From Macrotis lagotis (Eukaryota; Chordata; Mammalia; Peramelemorphia; Peramelidae): a stretch of 64,000 bases of DNA. The stretch covers positions 569,240,389 through 569,304,388 of the forward strand of contig NC_133666.1 in the NCBI RefSeq assembly GCF_037893015.1, in the 5' to 3' direction. Of the stretch, positions 1 through 10,397 are shown in pieces. The notes under the pieces are model-generated. The model was not told the origin of the DNA and did not search any database. It was given only the letters and a program-made list of their open reading frames with translations. The first letter of the stretch is position 1, and the number at the start of each line of letters is the position of its first letter. The translations under genes and the position numbers were made by a program.

Positions 1-1322
1 TTGAAAAAATGAAGTCTAGGCTCTTCTCCTGGTTGGCTTTCAGAAAATCCAATAATTTTTAAATTATTTCTTCTGGTTCTATTTTCAAGGTCAACTGTAT
101 TTCCAACAAGTTATTTCACATTTTCTTCCAATTTTTTTTTGGAAGAGTTTTATTTCTCCCTGTTTTCTTGCAAAGTCATTGGCTTCCTTTAGTTCCATTT
201 TGCATTTGAAGGAGTTATTTTCTTCAGAGAGCTTTTTTATCTCCTTTTCCAGCTGGCCAATTCTGCTTTTTTAAGGCATTCTTCTCCTCATTTGCCTTTT
301 GTTTTGCTTTTTTTCCATTAGACCTAAACTGGTTTTTAACATATTATTTTCTTCAGTATTTTTTTGTTTATATTTCACCAAGCTTTTTTATTTGTGTTTT
401 CATGATTTTTCTGCATTGCTCTCATTTCTCCTCCCAATTTTTCCTCCACCTCCCTTAATTGCTTTTCAAAGTCTTTTTTGAGCTCATCCATAGTCTGACC
501 CCATTTTCTATTTCTTTTGGAGGCTTTGGATACAGAATCTTTGGTTTTGTCTTCATTTGAGTATGTGTTTTGATGTTCCATGGGACTAAAGTAATTCTCC
601 ATGGTCAGATTCTTCTTTTTCTGTTGTTTACTCATTTCCTCTGTCCAAGGCTAATTTACAGCACTTCCAAGACTTTGAGGTTGTTGTTTTTTGGGACACC
701 CGACTGGGACCTTTATTCCTCCAAGGTCTTAAGCTTTCTAGCCAGTGCTTTGATATGCAGATGGACCAATACTTCTCTCTGCCTTAGAGCTATAAGGAGG
801 GATCTAGCTATCTTAGTATGGAATTGCAAACTGCAATATGTGAGTGTAGGCAAACAGCAGGGTCCTACCCCAGGAAGAGCAAAGAAATCTCTGCAGACTT
901 CCCTTACCATCTCTGGGGGTGCAGGCTGCTTTCTCCAGATTCTCACTGCAGATTCTATGACTGGTGCTGCTCACTCCAAGCTCACCCAGGTGCAGCAGAT
1001 TTCTCTCACCGGCCCTTCAAGCTATTGCTGTTGATTTCTGGGCTACACTGGGCTGGGCAACACCTGGCTGGGGTGCTCTGGGCTGAGCTGCACTGGGCTG
1101 AGCTGGGCTGCACTGTGGTTTTTTCCCCCACCCCCAGTCCTGGTGAAGCATACCTTTCCTGCAGAACTTCTGAGTTATCTTGGACTGGGAAAATGTATCA
1201 CTTAGTCTTTCTGTGGGTTCTGCCCTGCTAAATTTTGTTTAGAGCCATCCTTTGTTTTTTGGGGGTTTAGGGGATCAGAGTTCTTGGGAAATGCTGCCTT
1301 CATGCTGCCATCTTGGCTCCTG
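1..1322 (-). mobile_element. 5' part of an L1 or HAL1 element (5'UTR plus ORF1 N-terminus), cut by the window edge
   Basis: Read on the minus strand, the element begins at about 1322 with GGAGCCAAGATGGCAGC, the typical 5' start of marsupial L1/HAL1 elements. A GC-richer 5'UTR of about 690 bp follows, then an ORF1 start at 635. The rest lies outside the window, so I cannot tell whether an ORF2 follows (L1) or not (HAL1). The 5'UTR resembles those of the HAL1 copies at 47762-50575 and 51019-53880. It sits against an older L1 ORF2 piece that starts at about 1508. Confidence 0.8.
375..635 (-). pseudogene. L1/HAL1 ORF1 N-terminal coding remnant
   Basis: An open stretch of 86 codons starts MSKQQKKKNLTMENYF and runs into a lysine/glutamate-rich segment (DELKKDFEKQLREVEEKLGG) with the heptad pattern of the ORF1p coiled coil. 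ORF1p is the RNA-binding, trimeric chaperone of the L1 ribonucleoprotein. The frame then breaks, but coiled-coil coding similarity continues towards position 1. The same start (MNKQ/MSK..., then IEKYF or MENYF) occurs in the HAL1 copies elsewhere in the window. It is not a host gene. Confidence 0.75.
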
Positions 1323-1333
1323 CCCTCTCAAGT

Positions 1334-1496
1334 TTTTTTTTTTGTTTGTTTTTTTAGGTTTTTGCAAGGCAAATAGGGTTAAGTGGCTTGCCCAAGGCCA
1401 CACAGCTAGGTAATTATTAAGTGTCTGAGACCAGATTTGAACCCAGGTACTCCTGACTCCAAGGCCAGCGCTTTATCTACTAGGCCACTTAGCCAC
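1334..1496 (-). mobile_element. tRNA-derived marsupial SINE
   Basis: On the minus strand it reads from a GGTGGCTAAGTGGC-type head through a B-box-like GTTCAAATCTGG to CCTTGCAAAAACCT and a poly(A) tail, seen as a T-run at 1333-1352. It is flanked by an 11-bp direct repeat CCCTCTCAAGT at 1323-1333 and 1497-1507, the footprint of L1-driven target-primed reverse transcription. It landed at the edge between the L1 5' end and older L1 DNA. The A and B boxes are RNA polymerase III promoter relics; it is not a tRNA gene. Confidence 0.92.
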
Positions 1497-1507
1497 CCCT
1501 CTCAAGT

Positions 1508-3790
1508 GTTTTTAATATAAATGCATGTTGCATTTTATTTGTCAAATTCTTTGTCAGCATCTATTGTGATAATCCTAAAATTTCTGTTGGTTTTCTTATT
1601 GATATGTTCCTTTATATTGAGTGTTTTCCTAATATTGAACCCTCACTGCCTAAGTGGTATAAATTCTACCTGATCATGGTATATTATTATTGTGATAATC
1701 TGCTGTAGTCTCATTGCTAAAATTTTATTTATGATTTTTGCATCAATGTTCATTAGGGAAATTGGTCTATAATTTTCATTGTTTTGGTTCTTCCTGATTT
1801 AGCTATCAGCATCATATTCATGTCATAAATGTAATTTACTAGAATTCCTAGTATTTTTTCAAGTATTTTATGTAGAATAGGAGTTGTTCCTTAAAGTTGG
1901 GTAGAATTCAGTTATATATTCATCTGGACCTGGAGGCTTTTTCTTAGGGAGATTATTGATGGTTTCTTCAAGTACTTTTTGTGAAATGCTATTATTCAAG
2001 TACAGTATTTCTCTTCTCTTAATCTGGGTAGTTAGTATTTTTGTAAATACTCATCCATTTCACTCAGGTTATCCACTTTATTGGCATATAGTTCAGCACA
2101 GTAACTCTGAATTATTTCTTTAATTTCCTCCTCATCAGTAGTTTGTTCATACTTTTCATTTTTGATACTGGTAATTTGATTATCTTCTTTCTTTTTTTAA
2201 TGAAATCAACCAAAGTTTTGTCTATTTTTATTGGATTTTTCATAAAACAAACTCTTAGTTTTACTTATGAGATCAATGGTTTTCTTGCTTTCACTTTAAT
2301 CTCTTACTTGATTTTCAGAATTTCAAATTTGATATTTAATTGGTGGCATTTAATTTGCTTTTTGCTTTTTTAGTTGCATACCCAATTCATTGATCTCCTC
2401 TTTCTCTAATTTATTCATCTAGACATTTAGAGATATAAAGATCCCCCTCAAAATCTCCTTGTCTATATCTCCTAAATTGTGATATGATATATCATTAGTA
2501 TTATTTTCTTGGATAGAATTAATGATTATTTTTATTATTTGATTTTTGATCAACGTATTGCTTAAGAAGTTTTTAAATTTTAAATAAATTTTTGGTTTAC
2601 TTTCCAATGACTCTTGATTACAAGTAATTTTTGTTGCATCATGGTCTGAAAAATATGTATTTATTATTTCTACCTTTCTCTATTTTATTATAAGGTTTTT
2701 GTACCCTAGTACAGGTTCAGTTTTATCATAGGTGTCATGTACTGCTTAGAAAAAGGTATATTCTTTTCAATCCCAATTAAGTTTCCTCCAGAGTTGTAAC
2801 ATTTTCCAAGTTTTCATTCACCTTCTAAACTTAATTCTTGTTTTTTTTTTAAACTTTTATTTTCCGTTGTCTGATATCTGAATTGCTACCCCTGATTTTT
2901 TTACTTCATCTAAGGTCTACTATATTTTGTTCCAAGCTTTTGCCTTTACCCTGTGTTTCTCTCTGCTTCAGATATGTTCTTTGTAAACAAAATACTGTAG
3001 AATCCTTGTTTTTAATACATTCTGCTATTCACTTGCCTTTTATCAGACAGTTCATCCCATTCATATTTCTAAGAGGCCTAATTCTGTATTTAACTCCATG
3101 CTATCTTTATTCATTTATATTTTTCTCTTTCTTTCCTCTTATTTCTCCTCTCCAAAATTTTGCTCCCTTTCCCCTTTGACTTTTCTTTTAAAATTAAACT
3201 TTCAGTTTATGTTCACATATACTTTTACATCCCTTTTATCACTCCCTTCTTCCCTTATCTTTCCATTCCTTATAGATTAGGATAAATTTTTAAATCCTAG
3301 TGGGAATTTGTCTAAGTTCCTCTATAGGCCAAATCTATTGAATAGAATTTACTCAGAGGTCACACTTTTCTTTCCCTCTAAGATTATAAATTTTTGTGCC
3401 TCTTCCTCTGGTGTTCTTGCTCTAGTACTATTAGGCAGGTATCATAAACCACAAATTGATTATTTGATAGCTTGATAAACTCATACTGTTATTAAATTAT
3501 CATCACAGATTGATTGATTGATAAGTGACTTTGTTGCAATTTACATCAAATTATGATTATTATTATTTTTTACCTTGCCCCCTTTCATGTACCTGCTAAG
3601 GATACATTCTCTTGCTCATGAGTCAAAGTCAATGACAAATCATTTCTGGAACTATTTTTTCTCCGACTTTACCCTCTCCATTTCCTCTCAAGGTTATTAA
3701 GTCCTTGATAATTGAAGCAGGGCCTATTTTTTCTCACCCTTTCCCCTCCTCTCCATCCAAGGCACTTTAACCCTTTGTTAAATGAAGTAA
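1508..3790 (-). mobile_element. Old L1 fragment: ORF2 endonuclease and RT start, plus inter-ORF region
   Basis: On the minus strand, about 3290 to 2880 encodes a decayed endonuclease start (NMNGMN..., then CLQRTYLKQRE, the relic of the CLQETHLK motif). It runs through the linker into the RT fingers and ends at IISIDADKEFDK near 1510, where the element is cut by the neighbouring L1. Stops and frameshifts are dense, so this is an old family. 3300-3790 is T/C-rich and matches the inter-ORF region of the L1 at 61400-64000 and the stretch at 10080-10340, including an ATTGATTGATTG-like motif. Confidence 0.8.
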
Positions 3791-3799
3791 GGATTAGGT

Positions 3800-5414
3800 T
3801 AAACCTTGATCTAATTAACTGTGAAAGTCTTAAAGGGCTTTAAGTACCAGGAAACTTTGGAGGTGTCACCTGAGAAATTTACAAATGATTCTAAATTACA
3901 GAGACACTGACTCAGGACACAGAGCAATCCAAATCCCAAAAGCTTGAAAACAGGGGAGGTTCAGACAGCTAGATAGCAAACCAGTCAGGAGGATCCAAAC
4001 ACCAAACAAAATCTGAACCTTGGGTACACTGGGGTCAAAGACAGGACTAGATCAGGCACCAATCACTGTTAAATCAGAACTTGAGCATAAAGGAAGAAAC
4101 AAACAAACAAACATATGCAAAGGCAAAGCTTTTACTCCATGGACAATATCTTGGCCAACAACAAGACATGGTTCAGACATCCACCCTAGAGGAAAAAAAA
4201 AAGCTTGGATCTATAATCCCAATACCCCAGGAGCAGAATTAAAACAGCAAAGATGAGAAAAAAAAAACTAATAAAGCTCTCATTGTAGAAAACCACTTTT
4301 TAGACAAAGATGATAAGAATGCCATTTCTAAAGAACTAGTGAAAAATCACTGATAGAATTATCAAAACAGTCTATCAGCTGGCCTCAAGTACAAAAGCTT
4401 ATCAAAGACCTTAAAAAGAATTCAAAAACCAAAGAAGAGAGGAAAAAGTGAATGAAATCTTAGAAAACTTAGATATGATAGCCCTCGGGAGAAAACTTAA
4501 TGGGGACAGAAAAGAATATATTTTTTTCTCAGAAGTACATGCCACCTTCACCAAAATTGACAATGTACTAGAGCACAAAAAACCTTAAAATAAAATGTCA
4601 AAAGGTAGAAATAATAAATACACATTTTTCATAACATGATGAAACAAAAATTACATGAAAAAAGGGTCAGGGGAAAGAAAAACCAAGAACTAATTGGAAA
4701 TTAAATAACTTCATCTTAAATAATCAGTGAATCAAAAAGCAAATGATAGAAATAATCAATAATTACATCCAAGAAAATGATAATAATGAGACATACCAAA
4801 ATGTATGGGATGCAGCCAAGCAGTTTGGAGGGAAATCTTTATATCTCTAACTGCCTATATGAATAAAATAGAGAAAGAGATAAATAAATTGGGTATGCAA
4901 CTAAAAAAGCCAGAAAAAGTAGGAATTAAATATCCCCTATTAAATACCAAAAAAGAAATTCTGAAAATGAAGGGAGAGATTAATAAACTAGAAAGGCAAA
5001 AACCCGATTGATTTCATAAATAAATCTAAGAGTTGGTTTTTATAAAAAAGTCAAGAAAATAGACAAACCTCTGGTTAATCTAATTTAAAAAAAGAGAGAA
5101 GATAATTAAATAACCCGTGTCAAAAAAGAAAAGGGTAAACTAACCACCAATGAGCAGGAAATTTAAGAGAGTTTCTGATCTATTTTGCCAAATTATATGC
5201 CAATTAATTGGATAACTTGAGTGAAATGGACGAATATTTACAAAAGTACAAACTGCCCAGATTAACAGAAGAGAAAATAAATTATTTAACCCCATTTCAA
5301 AAAAAGAGATAGAAGATACCATCAATAAACTCCCTAACAAAAATCTATAAGTACAGAAGGATGTAAATGTGAATTCTATCAAACATTTAAATAAAAAATC
5401 AATTCCGATTCTAC
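3800..5414 (+). mobile_element. Old L1, left half: 5' region and ORF1 start fused to ORF2 endonuclease end
   Basis: 3840-4260 is an old-family 5'UTR, alignable with 61560-61700. 4260-4447 has an ORF1-like coiled-coil start (KTKEERKK). At about 4448 the sequence jumps directly to the endonuclease C-terminus (NEILENLDMIALGRK, then GDRKEYIFF), so roughly 2.3 kb of internal sequence is missing. 4570-5414 continues as ORF2 linker to the early RT. The element is interrupted by a minus-strand L1 at 5423-7831 and resumes at about 7840. Confidence 0.78.
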
Positions 5415-5422
5415 TAAATTAT

Positions 5423-7831
5423 ATTTTTAAATTAATTTTTATTAAAGATATTATTTGAGTTTTACAATTTCCCCCCCAATCTTACTTCCCTCCCCCCCAA
5501 CCCCCCACAGAAAGCAATCTGTCAGTCTTTACTTTGTTTCTATGTTGTACCTTGATCCAAATTGGGTGTGATGAGAGAGAAATCATATCCTTAAAGAAGA
5601 GAAGTCTAAGAGGTAACAAGATCAGACAAAAAGATATGTTTTTTTCCTAAATTAAAGGCAACAGTCCTTGAACTTTGTTCAAACTCCACAGCTCCTTATC
5701 TGGATACATATAGCACTCTCCCTTGCAGACAGCCCAAAATTGTTCCTGATTGTTGCACTGATGGAATGAGCAAGTCCTTCAAGGTTGAACATCACTCCCA
5801 TGTTGCTGTTAGGGTGTACAGTCTTTTTCTGGTTCTGCTCATTTCACTCAGCATCAGTTCATGCAAATCCCTCCAGGCTTCCCTGAAAACACATCCCTCC
5901 TGGTTTCTAATAGAACAATAGTGTTCAATGACATATATATATATACCACAGTTTGCTAAGCCATTCCCCAATTGGAGGACATTTACTTGATTTCCAATTC
6001 TTTGCCAGCACAAACAGGGCAGCTATAAATATTTTTGTACAAATAATGTTTTTACCCTTTTTCCTCATCTCTTCAGGGTATAGACCCAGTAGTGGTATTG
6101 CTAGGTCAAAGGGTATGCACATTTTTGTTGCCCTTTGGGCATAGTTCCAAATAGCTCTCCAGAAGGGTTGGATGAGTTCACAGCTCCACCAACATTGTAA
6201 TAGTGTCCCAGATTTCCCACAACCCTTCCAACAATGATCATTATCCTTTTTGTTCATATTGGCCAATCTGAGAGGTATGAGTTGGTACCTCAGAGAAGCT
6301 TTAATTTGCATTTCTCTAATAATTAATGATTTAGAACATTTCTTCATATGGCTATGGATTGCATTGATCTCCTCATCTGTAAATTGCCTTTGCATATCCT
6401 TTGACCATTTGTTAATTGGGGAACGGCTTTTTGTTTTAAAAATATGACTCAGTTCTCTGTATATTTTAGAAATGAGTCCTTTGTCAGAATCATTAGTTGT
6501 AAAGATTGCTTCCCAATTTAATACATTTTTAATCTTGGTTAAATTGGTTTTATCTGTGCAAAAGCTTTTTAATTTAATGTAATCGAAATCATCTAATTGG
6601 CTTTTGTGATGTTCTCCAACTCTTCCTTAGTCATAAACTGCTCCCCTTTCCATAGATCTGACAGGTAAACTAGTCCTTGATCTTCTAATTTGCTTATAGT
6701 ATTGTTTTTTAATGTCTATGTCCTGTAGCCATTTGGATCTTATCTTGGTAAAGGGTGTGAGGTGTTGGTCTAATCTAAGTTTCTTCCATACTAACTTCCA
6801 ATTATCCCAGCAGTTTTTATCAAAGAGGGAGTTTTTATCCCAATGGCTCCACACTTTGAGTTTATCAAACAGCAGATTACTATAATCATCTCTTGCTTTT
6901 ACACCTAATCTATTCCACTGGTCCACCACTCTATTTATTAGACAATAACAAACAGTTTTGATGACTAATGCTTTATAATATAATTTTATATCAGGCAGGG
7001 CTAAGCCATCTTCTTTGCACTTTTTGTCAGTAAGCTCCTGGCAATTCTTGTTTTTTTATTTCTCCATATGAATTTACTTACAATTTTTTCTACCTTGTTA
7101 AAGTAATTTTTTGGAATTTTGTTCGGTCGGGCACTGAACAGTTTAGTTTTGGTAGAATTGTCATTTTTCTTATATTAGCTCTACCTATCCATGAGTAGTT
7201 GATATTTGCCCAGTTATTTAAATCTGATTTAATTTGTGTGAGAAGTGTTTTATAATTGTTTTTAAAAAGATCCTGAGTCTGTCTTGGCAAATAGACTCCC
7301 AAATATTTTATTTTGTTTGAGTTTACTTTGAATGAGATTTCTCTTTGTACCTCTACCTGCTGTATCTTCCTGGACATATATAGAAAAGTTGAGGATTTAT
7401 GAGGGTTTATTTTTTAACCTGCAACTTCGCTAAAATTGCTAATTGTTTCCAGTAGTTTTTTGGATGATTTCTTGGGATTCTCTAGGTAGACCCTCATGTC
7501 ATCTGCAAAGAGTAAGAGTTTTGTCTCTTCCTTCCCAATTCTAATTCCTTCAATTTATTTTTCTTCTCTAATTGCTGATGCTAACATTTCTAATACAATA
7601 TTGAATTTTAGTGGTGATAATGGGCATACTTGTTTCACCCCTGATCTTATTGGGAATGCCTCTAGCCTCTCCCCTTTGAATGTAATGCTTGTTGATGGTT
7701 TCAGATAAATACTGCTAATTATTTTTTGGAACAGTCCATTTATTCCTATAGTTTGTAGTGTTTTTTAATAGGAATGGATGCTGTATTTTGTCAAAAACTT
7801 TTTCAGCATCTATTGATATGATCATTTTACA
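5423..7831 (-). mobile_element. 5'-truncated younger L1 (RT to 3' end) inserted into an older L1
   Basis: The 3' end is at the left (T-rich at 5423-5440, then the C-rich complement of the L1 3'UTR G tract at 5470-5510). Minus-strand ORF2 runs from the RT palm near 7826 (IISIDA) through the zinc-knuckle region around 6200 to the C-terminus LMLSEMSRTRK...TATWE at 5792. It is the same subfamily as the full-length L1 at 20676. Likely target duplication TAAATTAT lies at 5415-5422 and 7832-7839. Several stops and frameshifts are present, so it is dead. Confidence 0.88.
5792..7377 (-). pseudogene. L1 ORF2 C-terminal half (RT thumb to zinc knuckle and C-terminus)
   Basis: Open pieces on the minus strand are 7090-7377 (KYLGVYLPRQTQDLFKNNYKTLLTQ), 6627-6929 (DQHLTPFTKIRSKW), 5925-6395 (HCWKGCGKSGTLLQCWWSC, a zinc-knuckle-like motif in which the usual His is Gln) and 5792-6013 (ending TATWE). 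They are collinear in the standard ORF2p order but in different frames. ORF2p supplies the reverse transcriptase of L1; the endonuclease and RT fingers are missing here because of 5' truncation. Confidence 0.85.
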
Positions 7832-7839
7832 TAAATTAT

Positions 7840-8985
7840 TTTAAAAAATTATGATACCAAGCTGGTACTGATACCTAAACAAGGAAGAACCAAAACAGAC
7901 AAAAACTATCAACCAATCTCCCTAAAGAACATTGATGGAAAAATCTTAAATAAAATTAATAAATAATTAAATAGAAATGGTGAGAATCCAGCAAGTTTTT
8001 ACTAGGTTAATACAACATGATCAGGGTGAATTTATTCCAGGCAGGCAGCAAATGTTCAACATTAGTAAAACACTCAACATAATTAAACATATCAACAGTA
8101 AAATCAACTGAAACCGTTTGATTATCTCAATAGATGCTGAAAAAGTCTTTGATAAAATACAACATCCATCCATTCCTGCTAAAAACACTATAAAGTATAG
8201 GAATAGATGGAGTTTCCTTAAAATAATAAATAGTATCTATCTAAAACCATCAACAATTATTATATTTAATGATAATAAACTCAGAGCATTTTCAATAAAT
8301 TCAGGGATGAAAAAAGGATGTCCACTATCACCATTACCATTCAATATATTATTAGAAATGCTAGCAGTAGCAATAAGAGAAGAAAAATAAATTGAAGGAA
8401 TCAGAATATTCAATTAGGAACCAAAACTTTTAGTCTTTGCAGATGATATGATGGTATACCTAGAGAACCCAATAAAATCATCTAATCAACTCCTTGAAAC
8501 AATGAAAAATTTCAGCAAAGTAACAGCATATAAAATGAACCCACATAAATCAACAGCATTTCTGTATTGGAATAACAAAACCCAAGTACAGGAGATAGAA
8601 AGAAAAATTCCTTTTAAAATAAATGTAGATGACATTAAATACTTGGGAATCTACCTGCCAAGAGAAACCCAGAAATTACATGAACACAATTCTAAAGCTA
8701 TCCTCACCCAAATAAAATCAGTTCTAAATAACTGGAAAAATGTCAAATCCTCATGGTCAGGTAGAGCTACTATAATAAAAATGGCAATTCTACCAAAATT
8801 GATTCTTTATTCAGTGCCATCCCAATCAAACTACCAAAGGACTACTTTACTGTGCTAGAAAAAAATAGTAACAAAATTTATGTGAAGAAACAAAAAGGGA
8901 AGAATAACAAGAGGACTGATGCAAACAAAAAAGGAAAGGAAGATAGGGTATTTCTACCATATCTAGAGCTATACCATAGATCACT
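7840..8985 (+). mobile_element. Old L1, right half: RT core after the nested insertion
   Basis: This continues the element of 3800-5414. [17 protein letters not shown] is followed by IISIDAEKVFDKIQHP (8118 onward), GMKKGCPLSPL (about 8310), the RT active-site FADDMM (about 8435-8455) and KYLGIYLPRETQK (8640). Coding similarity ends near 8985, before the C-terminus and 3'UTR, where it abuts an unrelated ORF1 piece. Few stops remain across the palm, but there are frameshifts before 8118 and near 8390 and 8858. Confidence 0.85.
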
Positions 8986-8989
8986 ATCC

Positions 8990-9375
8990 ATTAAAACTGC
9001 CTGATACTGATTTTAAACAATATCCTGAAAACATTGAAGAGAAAAAAAGCCTGGACTTAATATTACAGGATCTAGTGATGGAAAACTGCCCTGACATCAT
9101 TGAATCGGAGGGCAAAGTAGTTATTGAAAGAGTACATTGATCCCCATTAGAAAGAGATCCAAAAATGATATCACCAAGGAATGTTGTGGCCAAGTTCCAG
9201 AACTATCAGATAAAAGAGAAAATTTTGCAAGCAGGCAGAAACAATTTAAATATGAATGAGCCACATTAAGTATTATGCAGGACCTGGTTGCATCAACATT
9301 AAGGGTTTGAAGGGCCTGGAATGAGAAATTCTGAAGAGCAAGGGAGCTTGGAATGCAGCCAAGAATCCACTAAAC
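8990..9375 (+). mobile_element. Isolated L1 ORF1 C-terminal fragment
   Basis: It encodes ENIEEKKSLDLILQDLVMEN and ESEGKVVIERVH, the RNA-recognition part of ORF1p, then KFQNYQIKEKILQA of the C-terminal domain. It is closely alignable with 23985-24345 of the full-length L1, with stops. It has neither the ORF1 start nor a following ORF2. It joins minus-strand endonuclease sequence directly at about 9376. Confidence 0.85.
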
Positions 9376-10397
9376 TTCCTTCTAGATTATCTTGTTGATT
9401 TATGTAGCTCTGAGAGAGGGTGATTGAGGCCTCCCATTATTAAAGTTTTGCTGTCTATGTTTCCTTGTAATTCACTCAGGTTTTCCTCTCAGAATTTTGA
9501 TGCTATACCACTAGGTGCAAACATGTTTAGTAATGATATAGCTTCATTACCAATGGTGCCTTTTAAGAAGATGTAATTTCCTTTCTTATCACTTTTAATG
9601 AGATTGATTTTTGCTTTTACTTCATCTAAGATTAGGATTGCTACCCCTGATTTGTTTTACTTCTACTGAGGCATAATATCTTTTGTTCCAACCTTTTACC
9701 TTTACCCTGCGTGTTATAACACTTTGCTTCAAATCTGTTTCTTGTAAGCAACATATTGTAGGATTCTGGGTTTTAATCCATTCTGCTATCCACTGGTACT
9801 TTATAGGACAATTTATCCCATTCACATTTACAGTTAAGTTTGTTAATTTTGTATTTGCCTCCATGCTATCTTTCTCTATTTATATTTATCTCTTTCCTTT
9901 TTTCTTATTGCTCCTCACCAAAATTTTACGAATTTCTGCTTTGACTTTTCTTTTAAAAATGTATCTTTAAATTTATTTTCACTTATAGCTTCACTTTACT
10001 TTTATCAGTCCTTTTTCTGCTTATCTTTCCCTTTCCCAGACCCTCCCCCCCCTTTCTGTTAGATTAAGTTAGAATTTTCAAAGTGAAAATGTATCTTACT
10101 CCCTCACTGGTCTAAATATATTGTAAAGAATTTACTCAGTATTCACATTCTGGCTTCTTTCACTCTAAAATTGTCTTTGTGCCTCTTCCTTTGGTTTTAT
10201 TTGTCACTCAAGTATTATTAATCAGATATCATCAATCTGATTGATTATTTGCTTGCTTGATATGTGACTATTTTATCAAGATATCATCACAAATTGATTT
10301 TTTGATTGCTTAATAAGAAACATTGACTCAAATTGCATCAAATAATAATGATAATAATCATTTTTTACAATAGCATCTTATCATGGATCTTTCTTTT
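9376..10397 (-). mobile_element. L1 endonuclease start and inter-ORF region
   Basis: The minus-strand frame at 9622-9864 reads MEANTKLTNLTVNVNGINCP, then NPTICCLQETDLKQS, the metal-binding N and E segments of the L1 endonuclease. 9380-9620 is the rest of the domain, decayed. 9865-10397 is the T/C-rich inter-ORF region and aligns with 3300-3560. The next minus-strand L1 begins with its 3' end at about 10398. Confidence 0.8.
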
